A DNA stretch of 64,000 bases from an uncultured Candidatus Neoarthromitus sp. (GCA_937890765.1 CALADQ010000010.1:1-64000); one strand, 5' to 3'; shown: positions 1-8,493, counted from the first letter of the stretch. Translations and numbers: made by a program. The notes: generated from the letters alone by a model not told the origin.

Positions 1-32
1 ACCCCTATGGTAGAGTAGGTCATCGCCAGTTC
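1..32 (+). rRNA. rrf: 5S ribosomal RNA, 3' end (partial)
   Basis: The first 32 or so bases read like the 3' end of a clostridial 5S rRNA: the helix strand ending in CCCCTATGG, then TAGAGTAGGTC and the closing CGCCAG. A rho-independent terminator follows within ten bases, as expected at the end of an rRNA operon. Only this tail is in the window, so the rest of the operon would lie to the left. The exact 3' end is approximate. Confidence 0.72.
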
Positions 33-39
33 TTTCCAT

Positions 40-77
40 AAGTAAGGTTCTTAAGATCCTTACTTTTGTTTTTTTGA
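40..77 (+). terminator. rRNA operon terminator
   Basis: AAGTAAGG at 40-47 pairs with CCTTACTT at 58-65 around a ten-base loop, followed by a T-rich run to about 75. It sits directly after the 5S rRNA tail. Confidence 0.75.
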
Positions 78-110
78 AAAAAATAAAGTCTATTAGACTT
101 TATTTTTTTT
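76..110. terminator. Bidirectional terminator between rRNA operon and femX-like gene
   Basis: AATAAAGTC (82-90) pairs with GACTTTATT (96-104). There is a T run on the right and an A run on the left, so it can work in both directions. The stop codon of the minus-strand FemAB gene (93-95) lies in the loop. Confidence 0.75.
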
Positions 111-1436
111 GTTTATAGAATTTCTTATTTCTTTAAATTTAGGAAAAACTTTTTTAAAAAGCATATATACGTTTTTATTATTTATTAATGTGTATTCTCC
201 TATGAATTGTATAAAATCCCCATTGAACATTTTTTTGAATTTGTATAGCCCATAAAGAGGATTATTTTTATTCAAGTCTCCAGAAACACCTCTAAAATCA
301 TAGATATTTAAAGATTTTTCTATACTGTATTTTATCATTTCGTATTGCATGGAAAAATTGGGCATTGTATCTCTTAAAATATTGTCGGATGCTCCATATA
401 GATACCAAGCTTTGTTTCCCCAATATAAATATATAGCTCCTGATAAATAGATTTCTTTGTTTTTATATGGTGAAATTGTTATTAATTTATTTTCAAGTGA
501 AGTTATTTGGGAATCATTTATTGTTAATTCTTTATTTACTGATTTTATTTTTAAATTTAGCTTATTTAATTTGTTTTCGTCCTCTGTTTTTTTGAGAGAT
601 TCCTCTAGATTAATTAATTTTATTTTTAAATTATCGATATTTGATTTTAATTTGTTTATTTTTTTGTATATGTTATTTTTATCTTTTTCATAAGAATATT
701 TTACAAGATATAATCTGCAATGGGGATTTAACAATTTTAGCATGTCTAAAAAATATTCTTTCTTCCTAACTATAAAATTATCTCTTTTACCTGTTATGTC
801 CATAAGATTTTGAAATATTTCTATTTTCCCATCGGGGAGTTCATCAAAATTATAACTTTCAACACTTAAGCCACGCTCTATTCCAAGTTTTATATTGTAA
901 CGTGCTTTGCTAGAAAAATGTTTTAAAATGTTTAGTTTACATTCTTCTTTGTCGTTGCCATTAGGAAGGTTTAATCTAAATACGAAATTAGGTTGAATAT
1001 TTTCAAAATTTTTTGAACTGTTTTCAATAAATCCAAGTGATTTTAAAAATTCACATATTTTTACGTTGTCTTCAATCTCAATATTGTTTTCACGTAAATG
1101 TATGTCAGGGTCTATTGTTATAAAAGCTATTTTATTTTTTTTTGCAAATTCTTTCAAGAATTCTGTGAATTTGGTTATGAGTTCTTTATTTTTATAATCA
1201 CATACGAATCCACGTGGGATATATCCTATTTTATAATTTAAAAAAGGCAATTTCCTAGTTAGGAGAACGCAAGATAAAGCGATGTTATTATTTTCATCTA
1301 AAGCAGATAAAAATTTGTTTTCCCATTCTTTTTTAAAATGTGCCCATTTAGAACTTTGAAATATATGTCCTTTAGGAGAATTAAACGAAAATTCATTCAA
1401 TTCTGTAGAATTAACTTCTTTAAACGTGTAGTTCAT
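93..1436 (-). CDS. FemAB/FemX-family peptidoglycan bridge aminoacyltransferase
   Basis: A 447-residue FemABX-family protein. These cytoplasmic enzymes move amino acids from aminoacyl-tRNA onto the peptide stem of lipid II to build the cross-bridge. The two GNAT-like halves are visible (about 1-245 and 320-447), separated by a charged helical arm at about 249-320 with a heptad-like K/L/I/E pattern; a coiled-coil arm is typical of the family. The C-terminal half carries a YDFRGVSGD segment. The start ATG at 1436 has an AAGGAG site eight bases upstream. The gene stands alone and ends in a shared terminator. The amino acid used cannot be told from sequence. Family is secure, exact product is not. 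Confidence 0.85.
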   Translation of the reverse strand: MNYTFKEVNSTELNEFSFNSPKGHIFQSSKWAHFKKEWENKFLSALDENNNIALSCVLLTRKLPFLNYKIGYIPRGFVCDYKNKELITKFTEFLKEFAKKNKIAFITIDPDIHLRENNIEIEDNVKICEFLKSLGFIENSSKNFENIQPNFVFRLNLPNGNDKEECKLNILKHFSSKARYNIKLGIERGLSVESYNFDELPDGKIEIFQNLMDITGKRDNFIVRKKEYFLDMLKLLNPHCRLYLVKYSYEKDKNNIYKKINKLKSNIDNLKIKLINLEESLKKTEDENKLNKLNLKIKSVNKELTINDSQITSLENKLITISPYKNKEIYLSGAIYLYWGNKAWYLYGASDNILRDTMPNFSMQYEMIKYSIEKSLNIYDFRGVSGDLNKNNPLYGLYKFKKMFNGDFIQFIGEYTLINNKNVYMLFKKVFPKFKEIRNSINKKNKV

Positions 1437-1551
1437 TTAAGTACTCCTTCCAACAACAGTCAGTTAATAGTATATAGGAAAAAAAAAGCATTTTCAATAA
1501 AACATAATTATAATATAATTTTTTTAGTTTAATATTAAGGATGAGATTTAT

Positions 1552-2387
1552 ATGGTTTTGTATGTTGTTCCAACTCCTATAGGAAATATAAAAGATATTA
1601 CATATAGGGCGGTTGAAGTTTTAAATCAATGTGACGCTATACTTTGTGAAGATACGAGATATTGTTTAAAGCTTTTGAATTATTTTAATATAAAGAAGAA
1701 GATGATTGTTTATCACAAATTTAATGAATTTATAAATTGTTAGATAAAATTGTGAAAGATATTATAAGTGGAAATAGATATTGTTTAATAAGCGATGCAG
1801 GTATGCCTGGTATATCTGATCCAGGAAAATTATTAATAAATGAATGTATTAAAAATAATATTAAGGTTGATGTTTTACCGGGAGCTTGCGCTTTAATAAA
1901 TGGAGTTATTTTAAATGGATTTGAAAATGAGATGTTTACTTTTTTGGGATTTTTACCGAGAGTTAAAGGAAAGAGCGTAGAGTTATTAAATAAATTTAAA
2001 AAATTAAATACTATTTTGGTGATTTATGAATCGCCACATAGGTTTTTATTTACGTTAGATCTTATTAAAGAAGAATTTGGTGAAGATTGTTTAATATATG
2101 TAGGAAGAGAATTGACGAAAATGTTTGAAGAAAATTTTCGAGGAAATATTAAAGATGCAATTTCTCATTTTGAAAACTCAAATGTAAAAGGTGAATTTGT
2201 CATTTGCATAAAAAATATTTCTAGCGATGAAAATGAAATTTCTCCAAATAAAATTATTGAAATATTTAATGAGAATAGTGAAATGTTAAACTTGACTATG
2301 AAAGATAATGTGAAAAAAATTTGTGAAGAATATGGATTGAAGAAAAATTATGTTTACGATTTAATTTTAAATGAAATCAAAAAATAA
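1552..2387 (+). pseudogene. rsmI: rsmI, 16S rRNA C1402 2'-O-methyltransferase, split by a frameshift
   Basis: The two reading frames together make one RsmI (YraL/YabC) protein, the SAM-dependent methylase of 16S rRNA C1402. The first frame (1552-1743) holds VPTPIGNIKDIT and CEDTR. The second (open from 1728, on to 2387) holds SDAGMPGISDPGK, LPGACA and FLGFLP. The frames overlap at 1728-1740. One added base near 1734-1737 would join them smoothly as ...YHKFNEFIKLLDKIV. Everything else is intact and full length. So this is a recent single-base deletion, a sequencing slip in AT-rich DNA, or, less likely, recoding; no classic slippery heptamer is visible. The start ATG at 1552 has AAGGATGAG upstream. 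abrB lies convergently downstream, as rsmI and abrB are neighbours in Bacillus. Confidence 0.82.
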
Positions 2388-2420
2388 CCTCACAATTAAA
2401 ACAGTGAGGTTTCATTTTAT
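2386..2420. terminator. Bidirectional terminator between rsmI and abrB
   Basis: AACCTCAC (2386-2393) pairs with GTGAGGTT (2404-2411). T-rich sequence follows and the stem overlaps the rsmI stop codon. It can serve both convergent genes. Confidence 0.75.
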
Positions 2421-2662
2421 ATTAAAACATTAATGTCTTTTAAACATTCTTTACAAATATTTTTACCTTTAAAGTTTGTTATTTCTTTAGCGTTTCCACA
2501 AAATACGCAAGCAGGTTCATATTTTTTAAGGATTATGTGATTACCATCAACATAAATTTCAAGAGCATCTTTTTCTCCAATATCTAAATTCCTTCTTAGT
2601 TCTATAGGTATAACAATTCTTCCTAACTCATCCACACGTCTAACGACACCTGTTGATTTCAT
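2417..2662 (-). CDS. abrB: AbrB-family transition-state regulator with zinc-ribbon tail
   Basis: An 81-residue DNA-binding protein. Residues 1-48 form the AbrB/SpoVT swapped-hairpin domain (MKSTGVVRRVDELGRIVIP, then ELRRNLDI). The tail has two CxxC pairs (CVFCGN and CKEC), a metal-binding knuckle common in clostridial AbrB homologues. In Bacillus, AbrB represses stationary-phase and sporulation genes during growth; the same role here is inferred. I chose the ATG at 2662 because AGGAGG sits just upstream and the protein then starts with the canonical MKSTG; the longer frame to 2707 adds 15 unrelated residues. Confidence 0.9.
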   Translation of the reverse strand: MKSTGVVRRVDELGRIVIPIELRRNLDIGEKDALEIYVDGNHIILKKYEPACVFCGNAKEITNFKGKNICKECLKDINVLI

Positions 2663-2771
2663 ATTAATCCTCCTAAAATTTAAATACAAAAAATACTTAA
2701 AATACAATTACAACAAAATAAATATATAATTTTTTAAAATAATTGTCAAGATTTGACAATACAAAAAATGA

Positions 2772-2806
2772 CAAAAGTGGCCTTAAAACCTTATTAAGAC
2801 CACGAG
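2772..2806 (-). terminator. Possible terminator after the HesB-like gene
   Basis: GTGG-C-CTTAA and TTAAG-A-CCAC form a hairpin with one internal mismatch just downstream of the minus-strand HesB-like gene. The T tract on that strand is weak, so termination is only a guess. Confidence 0.4.
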
Positions 2807-2809
2807 AAA

Positions 2810-3100
2810 TTAACAACTAGAATGTTTTGAAGAAACTTTGAAGCTTGTTCCAAACATGCTTTTAGAATGTAAAACTGTACTATCATCTAAAAATTCTTCA
2901 AATTCTTCATTAACGAGAAAAATTATTTCATTAACTTCAACTTTTATATCACCATCTTTAATTTGTTCGTCCAGAACAATTGAAAAAGCTGGGCCACCTC
3001 AACCGAAACCTGCCATATGCAACCTTACATATTTTTTTGATTTTTTTTCTAGCTGTGCTTTCAAAAGTTCGCACGTGTCTTTAGAAACATTTATTTTCAT
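2810..3100 (-). CDS. HesB/IscA-like selenoprotein (in-frame TGA read as Sec34)
   Basis: Reading from ATG at 3100 to TAA at 2810-2812 gives 96 residues if the single in-frame TGA (2999-3001) is decoded. The context GFG-U-GGPA, followed by a short acidic C-terminal half, matches HesB/IscA-like proteins in which Cys or selenocysteine sits before GGP. Clostridial HesB-like selenoproteins are an established family. Downstream of the UGA a hairpin TTGTTC-TGGAC-GAACAA begins its apical loop 25 bases after the UGA, with G as the second loop base, as bacterial SECIS elements require. The ribosome site AAAGGAGGTGA is very strong and overlaps the stop of the upstream dipeptidase gene six bases away. The role is probably iron-sulfur or redox related. 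A normal gene finder would miss it. A nonsense mutation of a Cys codon is the main alternative. Confidence 0.8.
2963..2979 (-). promoter_or_regulatory. Candidate bacterial SECIS hairpin
   Basis: On the minus strand TTGTTC (2979-2974) pairs with GAACAA (2968-2963) around the loop TGGAC (2973-2969). It lies inside the coding sequence 19 bases after the in-frame TGA, and the loop begins 25 bases after it. A weaker outer pairing of CCAG and CTGG is an alternative fold. Confidence 0.65.
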
Positions 3101-3106
3101 AAAATT

Positions 3107-3853
3107 TCACCTCCTTTCAATTTTATCGTTAACAATTTTTAAATATTCCCCATGACTTATATTAATGATAGGATAATTTAAATGATTTGTATCATCAAAG
3201 TGCCACCATTCAGTATAAATTGGAGAAAATCCATGTTTAGTCATTATGTTTTTTAAAAATTCTGCATTTTTAATTTGTATAGCACTTGCATTTGTATAAC
3301 TTCTATGTGATTTTTCAGAAAACTCATCAAATCCTGTTGGCATATCTATTTCATTTCCGTTTAAATCAGTTAAAGTTATATCCACTGCGCAAGCTCTATT
3401 GTGATTTGATCCACCTTTGTAGGGATTGGCAATGTAATTGTTATTTGGAACTATGTCCCAAAGAATTTTTTGTATATAAAAAGGTCTGTAAGCGTCCCAC
3501 AGTTTAATTTTATATCCTAAAGATTTAAATTCTTCCTGAGCGTTTAATAATTTTTTTAAAGTTTCTTCGTGTATGAGAGCTATGTCTGCATCATATAAAA
3601 CTTTTTTTGTAAAATTGTTTTTAGAAGCGTATCTTATATCTAAAATCATATCGTGAGGAAATGAATTTAATAATTGAATTCCGTTTATTGAAGTTTTATA
3701 ATTTTCTATTAATCCATCTTTAGTTGATAAATTATCTATAATAATTTTTTGTTCCATTGGAGAAATATTATTTTGAATGAAGCTCATTCCTCCTGTAACT
3801 AAAGATGAAAATCCACACAGTACAATTATAAATATACTAATAATTAAATTCAA
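3107..3853 (-). CDS. VanX/DdpX-like D-alanyl-D-alanine dipeptidase (peptidase M15D), secreted or membrane-anchored
   Basis: About 248 residues. A hydrophobic N-terminal segment (about 2-18) suggests a signal peptide or anchor. The M15D zinc site is complete: SNHNRACAVD supplies the H and D ligands, and EWWHFDD supplies the catalytic Glu and third ligand. The WDAYRP segment matches the conserved Arg region of VanX. The enzyme should cleave D-Ala-D-Ala or related wall peptides, here outside the membrane, so wall turnover is more likely than glycopeptide resistance; no vanHA genes are nearby. I prefer TTG at 3853 because AAGGTGA lies five bases upstream; the GTG at 3862 is inside that site. The stop codon overlaps the ribosome site of the HesB-like gene, so the two are probably co-transcribed. 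Confidence 0.8.
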   Translation of the reverse strand: MNLIISIFIIVLCGFSSLVTGGMSFIQNNISPMEQKIIIDNLSTKDGLIENYKTSINGIQLLNSFPHDMILDIRYASKNNFTKKVLYDADIALIHEETLKKLLNAQEEFKSLGYKIKLWDAYRPFYIQKILWDIVPNNNYIANPYKGGSNHNRACAVDITLTDLNGNEIDMPTGFDEFSEKSHRSYTNASAIQIKNAEFLKNIMTKHGFSPIYTEWWHFDDTNHLNYPIINISHGEYLKIVNDKIERR

Positions 3854-3877
3854 TATAATCACCTTATACTATTTTGC

Positions 3878-3914
3878 ATAAAAAAAGTGAAACTATGTAA
3901 CACAGTTTCACTTT
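3878..3914 (-). terminator. Terminator of the LCP gene
   Basis: AAAGTGAAACT (3884-3894) pairs with AGTTTCACTTT (3904-3914). On the minus strand it is followed by a T run. It directly follows the stop of the LCP gene at 3913. Confidence 0.8.
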
Positions 3915-4917
3915 AAGGATGAACGTCGTTAAAAATATAATTTATGAGTTTTTCTTTTGTAACTTCTCTATTAAATGTTAAGTACCACACGCCGTTTATC
4001 ATTTTACCAGAATCGTCATAATCTCCTTCAAAAGGAATTCTTGTTTGTTCAATTTCGTATCCTCCCAAAAGAAGGTTTGCGCCAATTGAGAGAAGTTTAT
4101 TTAAAGATAAACTAGTTTCAATTGAATCGATATATTTTTCAAGTAAAGACGTTAGTTTTAATGGTGACATTGTTTTTGCTTTTTCTATCATAGCAAGAAT
4201 AACTTTTCTTTGCCTTTCCGTCCTTTCAAAATCTCCATCACCAACAGAACGAATCCTCGCAAAAGATAAGGCTTGAACTCCTGATAAAGTTTGAAGCCCT
4301 TCCTCTTTTAATAAATGGTCACCATCTACATTTAAAATTAGTTGATTCTCTTTTATATATTTGTTAATGTTATTTATTTCATTTTTCTTAACAAATAATT
4401 CTATTCCACCTAATTCGTCGATTATTTTAGGAAGATTGAAAAAATCTACAGATATATAATCGTTTATATTTAAATCAAAATTTTGATTTAATGTTTTAAT
4501 GGAGAGAGAGGGACCACCGTAAAAATACGCGTGATTTAATTTATCTTTTCCAACTCCATCGATGTTTACATAAAGATCTCTCATTATGGATATTAATTTA
4601 ACTTTTTTTCTAGATGAATCTATTGTTAAAAGCATTATAGCATCGGACCTTGGAGTTTCATCTTTCGTTCTTCTATCGAGTCCAAAGGCTGCAATATTAA
4701 TTATTTTTCCATTTGATAATTCTTCAAATGTTTCTTGCATTTCTTGGTTTATTCCTAAATCTTCTTTATCGAGATCCTTTTTTTGAGAAGAGATTTTAGT
4801 TAAAATTTTTAATCCCTTCCCAGTGAAGAAACCTCCTATAAATAAAATTGTAATCATTGATATGTACAAAGATATTCTCAAAAAATTTCTAAAATTTTTA
4901 TTATCATTATTACTCAT
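3913..4917 (-). CDS. LytR-CpsA-Psr (LCP) family wall-polymer ligase
   Basis: A 334-residue membrane protein with a short cytoplasmic start, one transmembrane helix at about 12-32 and an extracellular LCP domain at about 75-235. Conserved parts seen are GLDRRTKDETPRSDAIMLLT, SIMRDLYV, DKLNHAYFYGGP and SFARIRSVGDGDFERTERQRKV, including the Arg and Asp residues that bind the polyprenyl pyrophosphate. LCP enzymes transfer teichoic acids or polysaccharides from undecaprenyl pyrophosphate to peptidoglycan. It lies beside the surface polysaccharide locus, which encodes a likely substrate. A second LCP gene sits at 10.9-11.9 kb. The start ATG has GAGGAT upstream. Confidence 0.9.
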   Translation of the reverse strand: MSNNDNKNFRNFLRISLYISMITILFIGGFFTGKGLKILTKISSQKKDLDKEDLGINQEMQETFEELSNGKIINIAAFGLDRRTKDETPRSDAIMLLTIDSSRKKVKLISIMRDLYVNIDGVGKDKLNHAYFYGGPSLSIKTLNQNFDLNINDYISVDFFNLPKIIDELGGIELFVKKNEINNINKYIKENQLILNVDGDHLLKEEGLQTLSGVQALSFARIRSVGDGDFERTERQRKVILAMIEKAKTMSPLKLTSLLEKYIDSIETSLSLNKLLSIGANLLLGGYEIEQTRIPFEGDYDDSGKMINGVWYLTFNREVTKEKLINYIFNDVHP

Positions 4918-4979
4918 ATAATTATCCTCTAAACACCTTAATTCAAAGATTATATCACAATTAATTTTTAAATTAAACT

Positions 4980-6059
4980 TTATCTAACAATTCCTAAAAC
5001 TAATTTTCTTGTTATTTTAAACTTTCTAAGTAAAAACATTGAAACTAAAATTGGAATTATTAGTCCAAACAAAGATGAAATTATAGATAGTTTTCCATAA
5101 GCAAAAGAGCTTTCCATGTAATTTGATTTTAAAATTTGCACATCTAAGATTCTTAAAAATACTTGTGGAAACCAAGATAACAAATAAATATCAAAACTAT
5201 AATCGCTTAACAAGTTTAAGAATTTTTGATTTTGGTTAACGTTAAAAATAATTTTTGAAATAACAAAGCAAATATAAATTCCTAAAAACGCTTTTAATAT
5301 GAAGAAACTATTTATTATTATTGTTGAAAAGAATTCATTCATACCAACAAAATTTAAATTTATATTTAAAAGAAATACTATTAAAGGGATAATTATGAAA
5401 ATTAAAGAATTTAAAATTCCAAATTTAAAATTTAAAATCTTCATCCTGTTGTTAATGTAAAATTCTCTTGAGTACACTCCAATAAAAAAGAATATGGAGT
5501 ACTTTAATATAGTTGATATTCCCATGAGTTCAATATTTTTGATAGGAAAAATTGAAAATATTAAAAACGTAATTAAAACTAAATATTTATTTAGCTTTGC
5601 AATTATTGGAGAGAATACAAAAATTAAAAACAATACGTATATAAACCAAAAAAATATTATGGGATTGTTCCAAGGATAAAGCAAAACATCTTTTACAATG
5701 TCAGACAAAACAATTTCTCTCTGAGAAAATTTATTTAAAATAAATTTTATTGGTATTGTAAACACGCTTATTGTTAAATATGGAATAATTAATTTTTGAA
5801 ATTTATCACTTATAAAAGCTTTGTATTCTTTGAATGAATTGATTTTTAAAATTTTTGTTCCAAAAAATCCAGAGATCATTATAAATAAAGGCATATGAAA
5901 AGAATAAATAAGCGAATGAATGTATTTGTAAATATGTGAATTTAAAATTTCCATTGAATCTATGAAAGGAAAGGAATGTCCTAGAACAACTAGAATTATT
6001 CCAATAGCTCTTAAGTATTTAAATTCCATTAAACTTTGTTTATTTTTCGAAGCAATCAT
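4980..6059 (-). CDS. Membrane acyltransferase-3 family protein (OatA/OafA-like)
   Basis: A 359-residue, almost wholly hydrophobic protein with about ten membrane helices. The acyltransferase-3 signature is present: LRAIGIILVVLGHSFPF with the conserved His near residue 23, then FHMPLFIMISGFFG. These proteins O-acylate cell-surface sugars. There is no SGNH domain, unlike OatA itself, so a polysaccharide or exported sugar is the probable acceptor. It sits just before the divergent polysaccharide locus. The start ATG at 6059 follows AAGGAG by seven bases. Confidence 0.82.
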   Translation of the reverse strand: MIASKNKQSLMEFKYLRAIGIILVVLGHSFPFIDSMEILNSHIYKYIHSLIYSFHMPLFIMISGFFGTKILKINSFKEYKAFISDKFQKLIIPYLTISVFTIPIKFILNKFSQREIVLSDIVKDVLLYPWNNPIIFFWFIYVLFLIFVFSPIIAKLNKYLVLITFLIFSIFPIKNIELMGISTILKYSIFFFIGVYSREFYINNRMKILNFKFGILNSLIFIIIPLIVFLLNINLNFVGMNEFFSTIIINSFFILKAFLGIYICFVISKIIFNVNQNQKFLNLLSDYSFDIYLLSWFPQVFLRILDVQILKSNYMESSFAYGKLSIISSLFGLIIPILVSMFLLRKFKITRKLVLGIVR

Positions 6060-6186
6060 ATGTAATCTCCTTAAAGAAAAATTATTTTAATTGTCAATTG
6101 TAGTATTTATTTTATAATATTTTGTATACTTTTTTATAAAAAAATAAAAATTAGTAATATTTATATAAAATATGTTTTTTTTTGTA

Positions 6187-6192
6187 TATAAT
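6187..6192 (+). promoter_or_regulatory. Candidate -10 box ahead of the polysaccharide locus
   Basis: A perfect TATAAT lies 43 bases before the first glycosyltransferase start, in the divergent intergenic region. No good -35 box is visible, and the area is so AT-rich that this could be chance. Confidence 0.35.
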
Positions 6193-6234
6193 TAGATAAT
6201 ACTAAGGTTAAATGGAAAAATCAGGAGTGGAATT

Positions 6235-7383
6235 ATGAAAATTGCTTTAGTTCATGATTGGCTTCCTTTTATGGGTGGAGCAGAGAGGGTAGTTACTAAT
6301 TTTTTAGAAATTTTTGAGGGTTCTCCTATATACACAAGTGTTTATAATAGAGAAAAGTTAGAGGGATTGCTTAAAGATGCAGATATAAAAGGTTCTTTTC
6401 TTCAAAACATAAAAAGTGCTGTGAAAGATCACAGAAAGTTTTTGCCTTTAATGCCATCGGCTTTTGAATCTTTTGATTTAAATTCATACGATGTTGTTTT
6501 AAGTAGCAGTTCATCGTGTGCTAAAGGAGTCATTACAAGTCCAAGTACTTGTCATATTTGTTATTGTCATTCCCCAATGAGATACGGATGGGAATTTTAT
6601 TATGAGTACATACAAAATGTTGGAAAGTTGAAAAAAATATTTATAAAATACGCAATGAATTACATGAGAATTTGGGATAATATTTCTTCAAATAGAGTTG
6701 ATTATTTTATTGCAAATTCCAAAAATGTCGCCAAAAGAATTTGGAAACATTATAGAAGAGAAAGCGTCGTTATACATCCTCCTGTTAGAAGTAAGTTTTT
6801 TGAAGTTTGTGATGAGAAGGAAGATTATTTTTTAATTGTGTCTAGGCTTCAAGAATATAAAAAAGTTGATTTATCAGTTGAGGTTTGCAATAAATTAAAT
6901 ATTCCATTGGTTGTAATTGGAGATGGACCAATGAAGCAAGAAATTTTAAAGAAAGTTAATTCTGACAAAATAAAAATTTTAGGAAGACAACCAGATGATG
7001 TTGTAAAAGAGTATTACAAAAAAGCTAAAGCGTTTTTGTTCCCAGGGGAAGAGGATTTTGGAATAACTCCATTAGAAGCTCAAGCAAGTGGTACTCCTGT
7101 TATCGCTTTTGGAAAAGGAGGAGCTTTAGAAACCGTTATTGAAAATAAAACCGGTGTGTTTTTCAGCGAGCAAAGTGTTGATTCTATGATAGATGGTATA
7201 GAGCGATTTAATAAAATGGAATTTGATAAATTTGAAATTAGGAAGCATGCAGAAACTTTTGATGAAGAAATATTTAAAAATAAGATTTTAAAGTTCGTGG
7301 AGGAAAAGACAGAGGAGTTTTCAAAAAATGAAAATGGAAAGTTTTATAAGAATGTTTTGTTTTTTCAGGAGAAAAATTTATGA
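6235..7383 (+). CDS. GT4-family glycosyltransferase (WbaZ-like mannosyltransferase)
   Basis: A 382-residue cytoplasmic GT-B glycosyltransferase. The N-terminal half starts HDWLPFMGGAERV, the glycine-rich acceptor-side motif. The C-terminal half has the GT4 donor motif EEDFGITPLEAQASGTPVIAFG with the E-x7-E pair. HSPMRYGWEFYYEY resembles WbaZ-type mannosyltransferases, which would suit the ManC encoded in the same locus; the sugar is inference. It is the first gene of the plus-strand polysaccharide run and overlaps the next gene by four bases (ATGA), indicating translational coupling. Confidence 0.85.
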   Translation: MKIALVHDWLPFMGGAERVVTNFLEIFEGSPIYTSVYNREKLEGLLKDADIKGSFLQNIKSAVKDHRKFLPLMPSAFESFDLNSYDVVLSSSSSCAKGVITSPSTCHICYCHSPMRYGWEFYYEYIQNVGKLKKIFIKYAMNYMRIWDNISSNRVDYFIANSKNVAKRIWKHYRRESVVIHPPVRSKFFEVCDEKEDYFLIVSRLQEYKKVDLSVEVCNKLNIPLVVIGDGPMKQEILKKVNSDKIKILGRQPDDVVKEYYKKAKAFLFPGEEDFGITPLEAQASGTPVIAFGKGGALETVIENKTGVFFSEQSVDSMIDGIERFNKMEFDKFEIRKHAETFDEEIFKNKILKFVEEKTEEFSKNENGKFYKNVLFFQEKNL

Positions 7384-8486
7384 TTTTATTTAATGCTCTT
7401 CAAAAATCTATTAGTGCAGGTATAGGAAGATATAGCTTTGAGTTATCTAAAGAGCTATATGAACTTTTAAAAAGTGATATTAAAATAATAATACGAGAAG
7501 AAGATTTGGAAGATTATAGTTTTGTTAATTCAAAATCGTTAATGATTTTTAAAAATGTTAAAAATTCTAAAGATAGAAATTTATGTGAGCAAATTTATTT
7601 ACCAAAAATTATTTCATCTAAATTTAAAAATTGTTTAGTGCATTATCCAGACAGCATGGCACCAATTTTTTTAAATAACAAAAATATTGTTATAACAGTT
7701 CATGATTTAGCTTTTAAAAGTTTATCGGGAGCTTTTACAAAAAAGAGCGTTCTTTGGAAAAGTTTAATCACAGGATTGTCTGTTAAAAAATGCAATAGAA
7801 TTATTTCTATAACAAATTTTTCGAAAAATGAACTAAACAAACACTACAAAAATTTAGAAAATAAAATAAATGTAGTTTATAATGGATTTAACAAATTAAA
7901 TGATAATGTTTTAAATGAAAATAATGTTTCAATTAAAATTAAAGAACTAAGTTCTAAAAATTATGTTCTTACTGTGAGCACCATATCTCCGAGAAAAAAT
8001 ATTCAAACTTTAATTAAAGCATTTAATTTAATTAAAGATGAATGTGATGGAAATTTAGTTATTGTTGGTTCAAATGGTTGGCTTTACGAAGATATTTATA
8101 AAATGGTAGAGCAAATGAATATTAAACATAGGGTTGTGTTTACTGGTAAAATTAATGATGATGAACTTAAGGTTTTGTATAAAAATTCAAAAGTTTTTGT
8201 TTATCCATCTATTTATGAAGGGTTTGGTCTTCCACCATTAGAAGCTATGAGCTATGGAGTTAAAACAATTGTTTCAGATGTTGAGTGCTTGAAAGAAGTT
8301 TTAGGTAATGGAGCAAAATATTTTAATCCATACGATTACAATGAGTTATCTAAAATTATAAAGCCATTTTTAGTGAGCGGTAATAAACAAATTTATGATT
8401 ATAGTGAAGTTTTAAATAAGTATTCTTGGAAAAAGTGTGGAGAGGAAACTTTAAAGGTGTATGAGAGGGTTTTGAAAGGAGAATAA
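7380..8486 (+). CDS. GT4-family glycosyltransferase
   Basis: A 368-residue GT-B glycosyltransferase of family 4. The N-terminal part has GIGRYSFEL and TVHDLAF; the C-terminal domain has STISPRKNIQTLIKAF and the donor-binding YEGFGLPPLEAMSYG. It should add one sugar to the lipid-linked repeat unit on the cytoplasmic face. Its start overlaps the preceding stop, and an AGGAG site lies within that gene. The polymerase gene follows after seven bases. Donor and linkage cannot be read from sequence. Confidence 0.85.
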   Translation: MILFNALQKSISAGIGRYSFELSKELYELLKSDIKIIIREEDLEDYSFVNSKSLMIFKNVKNSKDRNLCEQIYLPKIISSKFKNCLVHYPDSMAPIFLNNKNIVITVHDLAFKSLSGAFTKKSVLWKSLITGLSVKKCNRIISITNFSKNELNKHYKNLENKINVVYNGFNKLNDNVLNENNVSIKIKELSSKNYVLTVSTISPRKNIQTLIKAFNLIKDECDGNLVIVGSNGWLYEDIYKMVEQMNIKHRVVFTGKINDDELKVLYKNSKVFVYPSIYEGFGLPPLEAMSYGVKTIVSDVECLKEVLGNGAKYFNPYDYNELSKIIKPFLVSGNKQIYDYSEVLNKYSWKKCGEETLKVYERVLKGE

Positions 8487-8493
8487 TTTCTAA

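Noticed and set aside
1725..1743. Programmed -1 frameshift in rsmI
   Set aside because: No X-XXY-YYZ slippery site or downstream pseudoknot is visible; a deletion or sequencing slip is simpler.
2838..3155. Plus-strand open frame of 105 codons opposite the HesB-like gene
   Set aside because: It has no ribosome site or family likeness. The minus strand carries the real gene with a strong ribosome site and a recognisable motif.
3107..3853. Glycopeptide resistance gene vanX
   Set aside because: The enzyme family matches, but no vanH, vanA or vanRS genes are nearby and the protein has an export signal, so wall peptide turnover is more likely.
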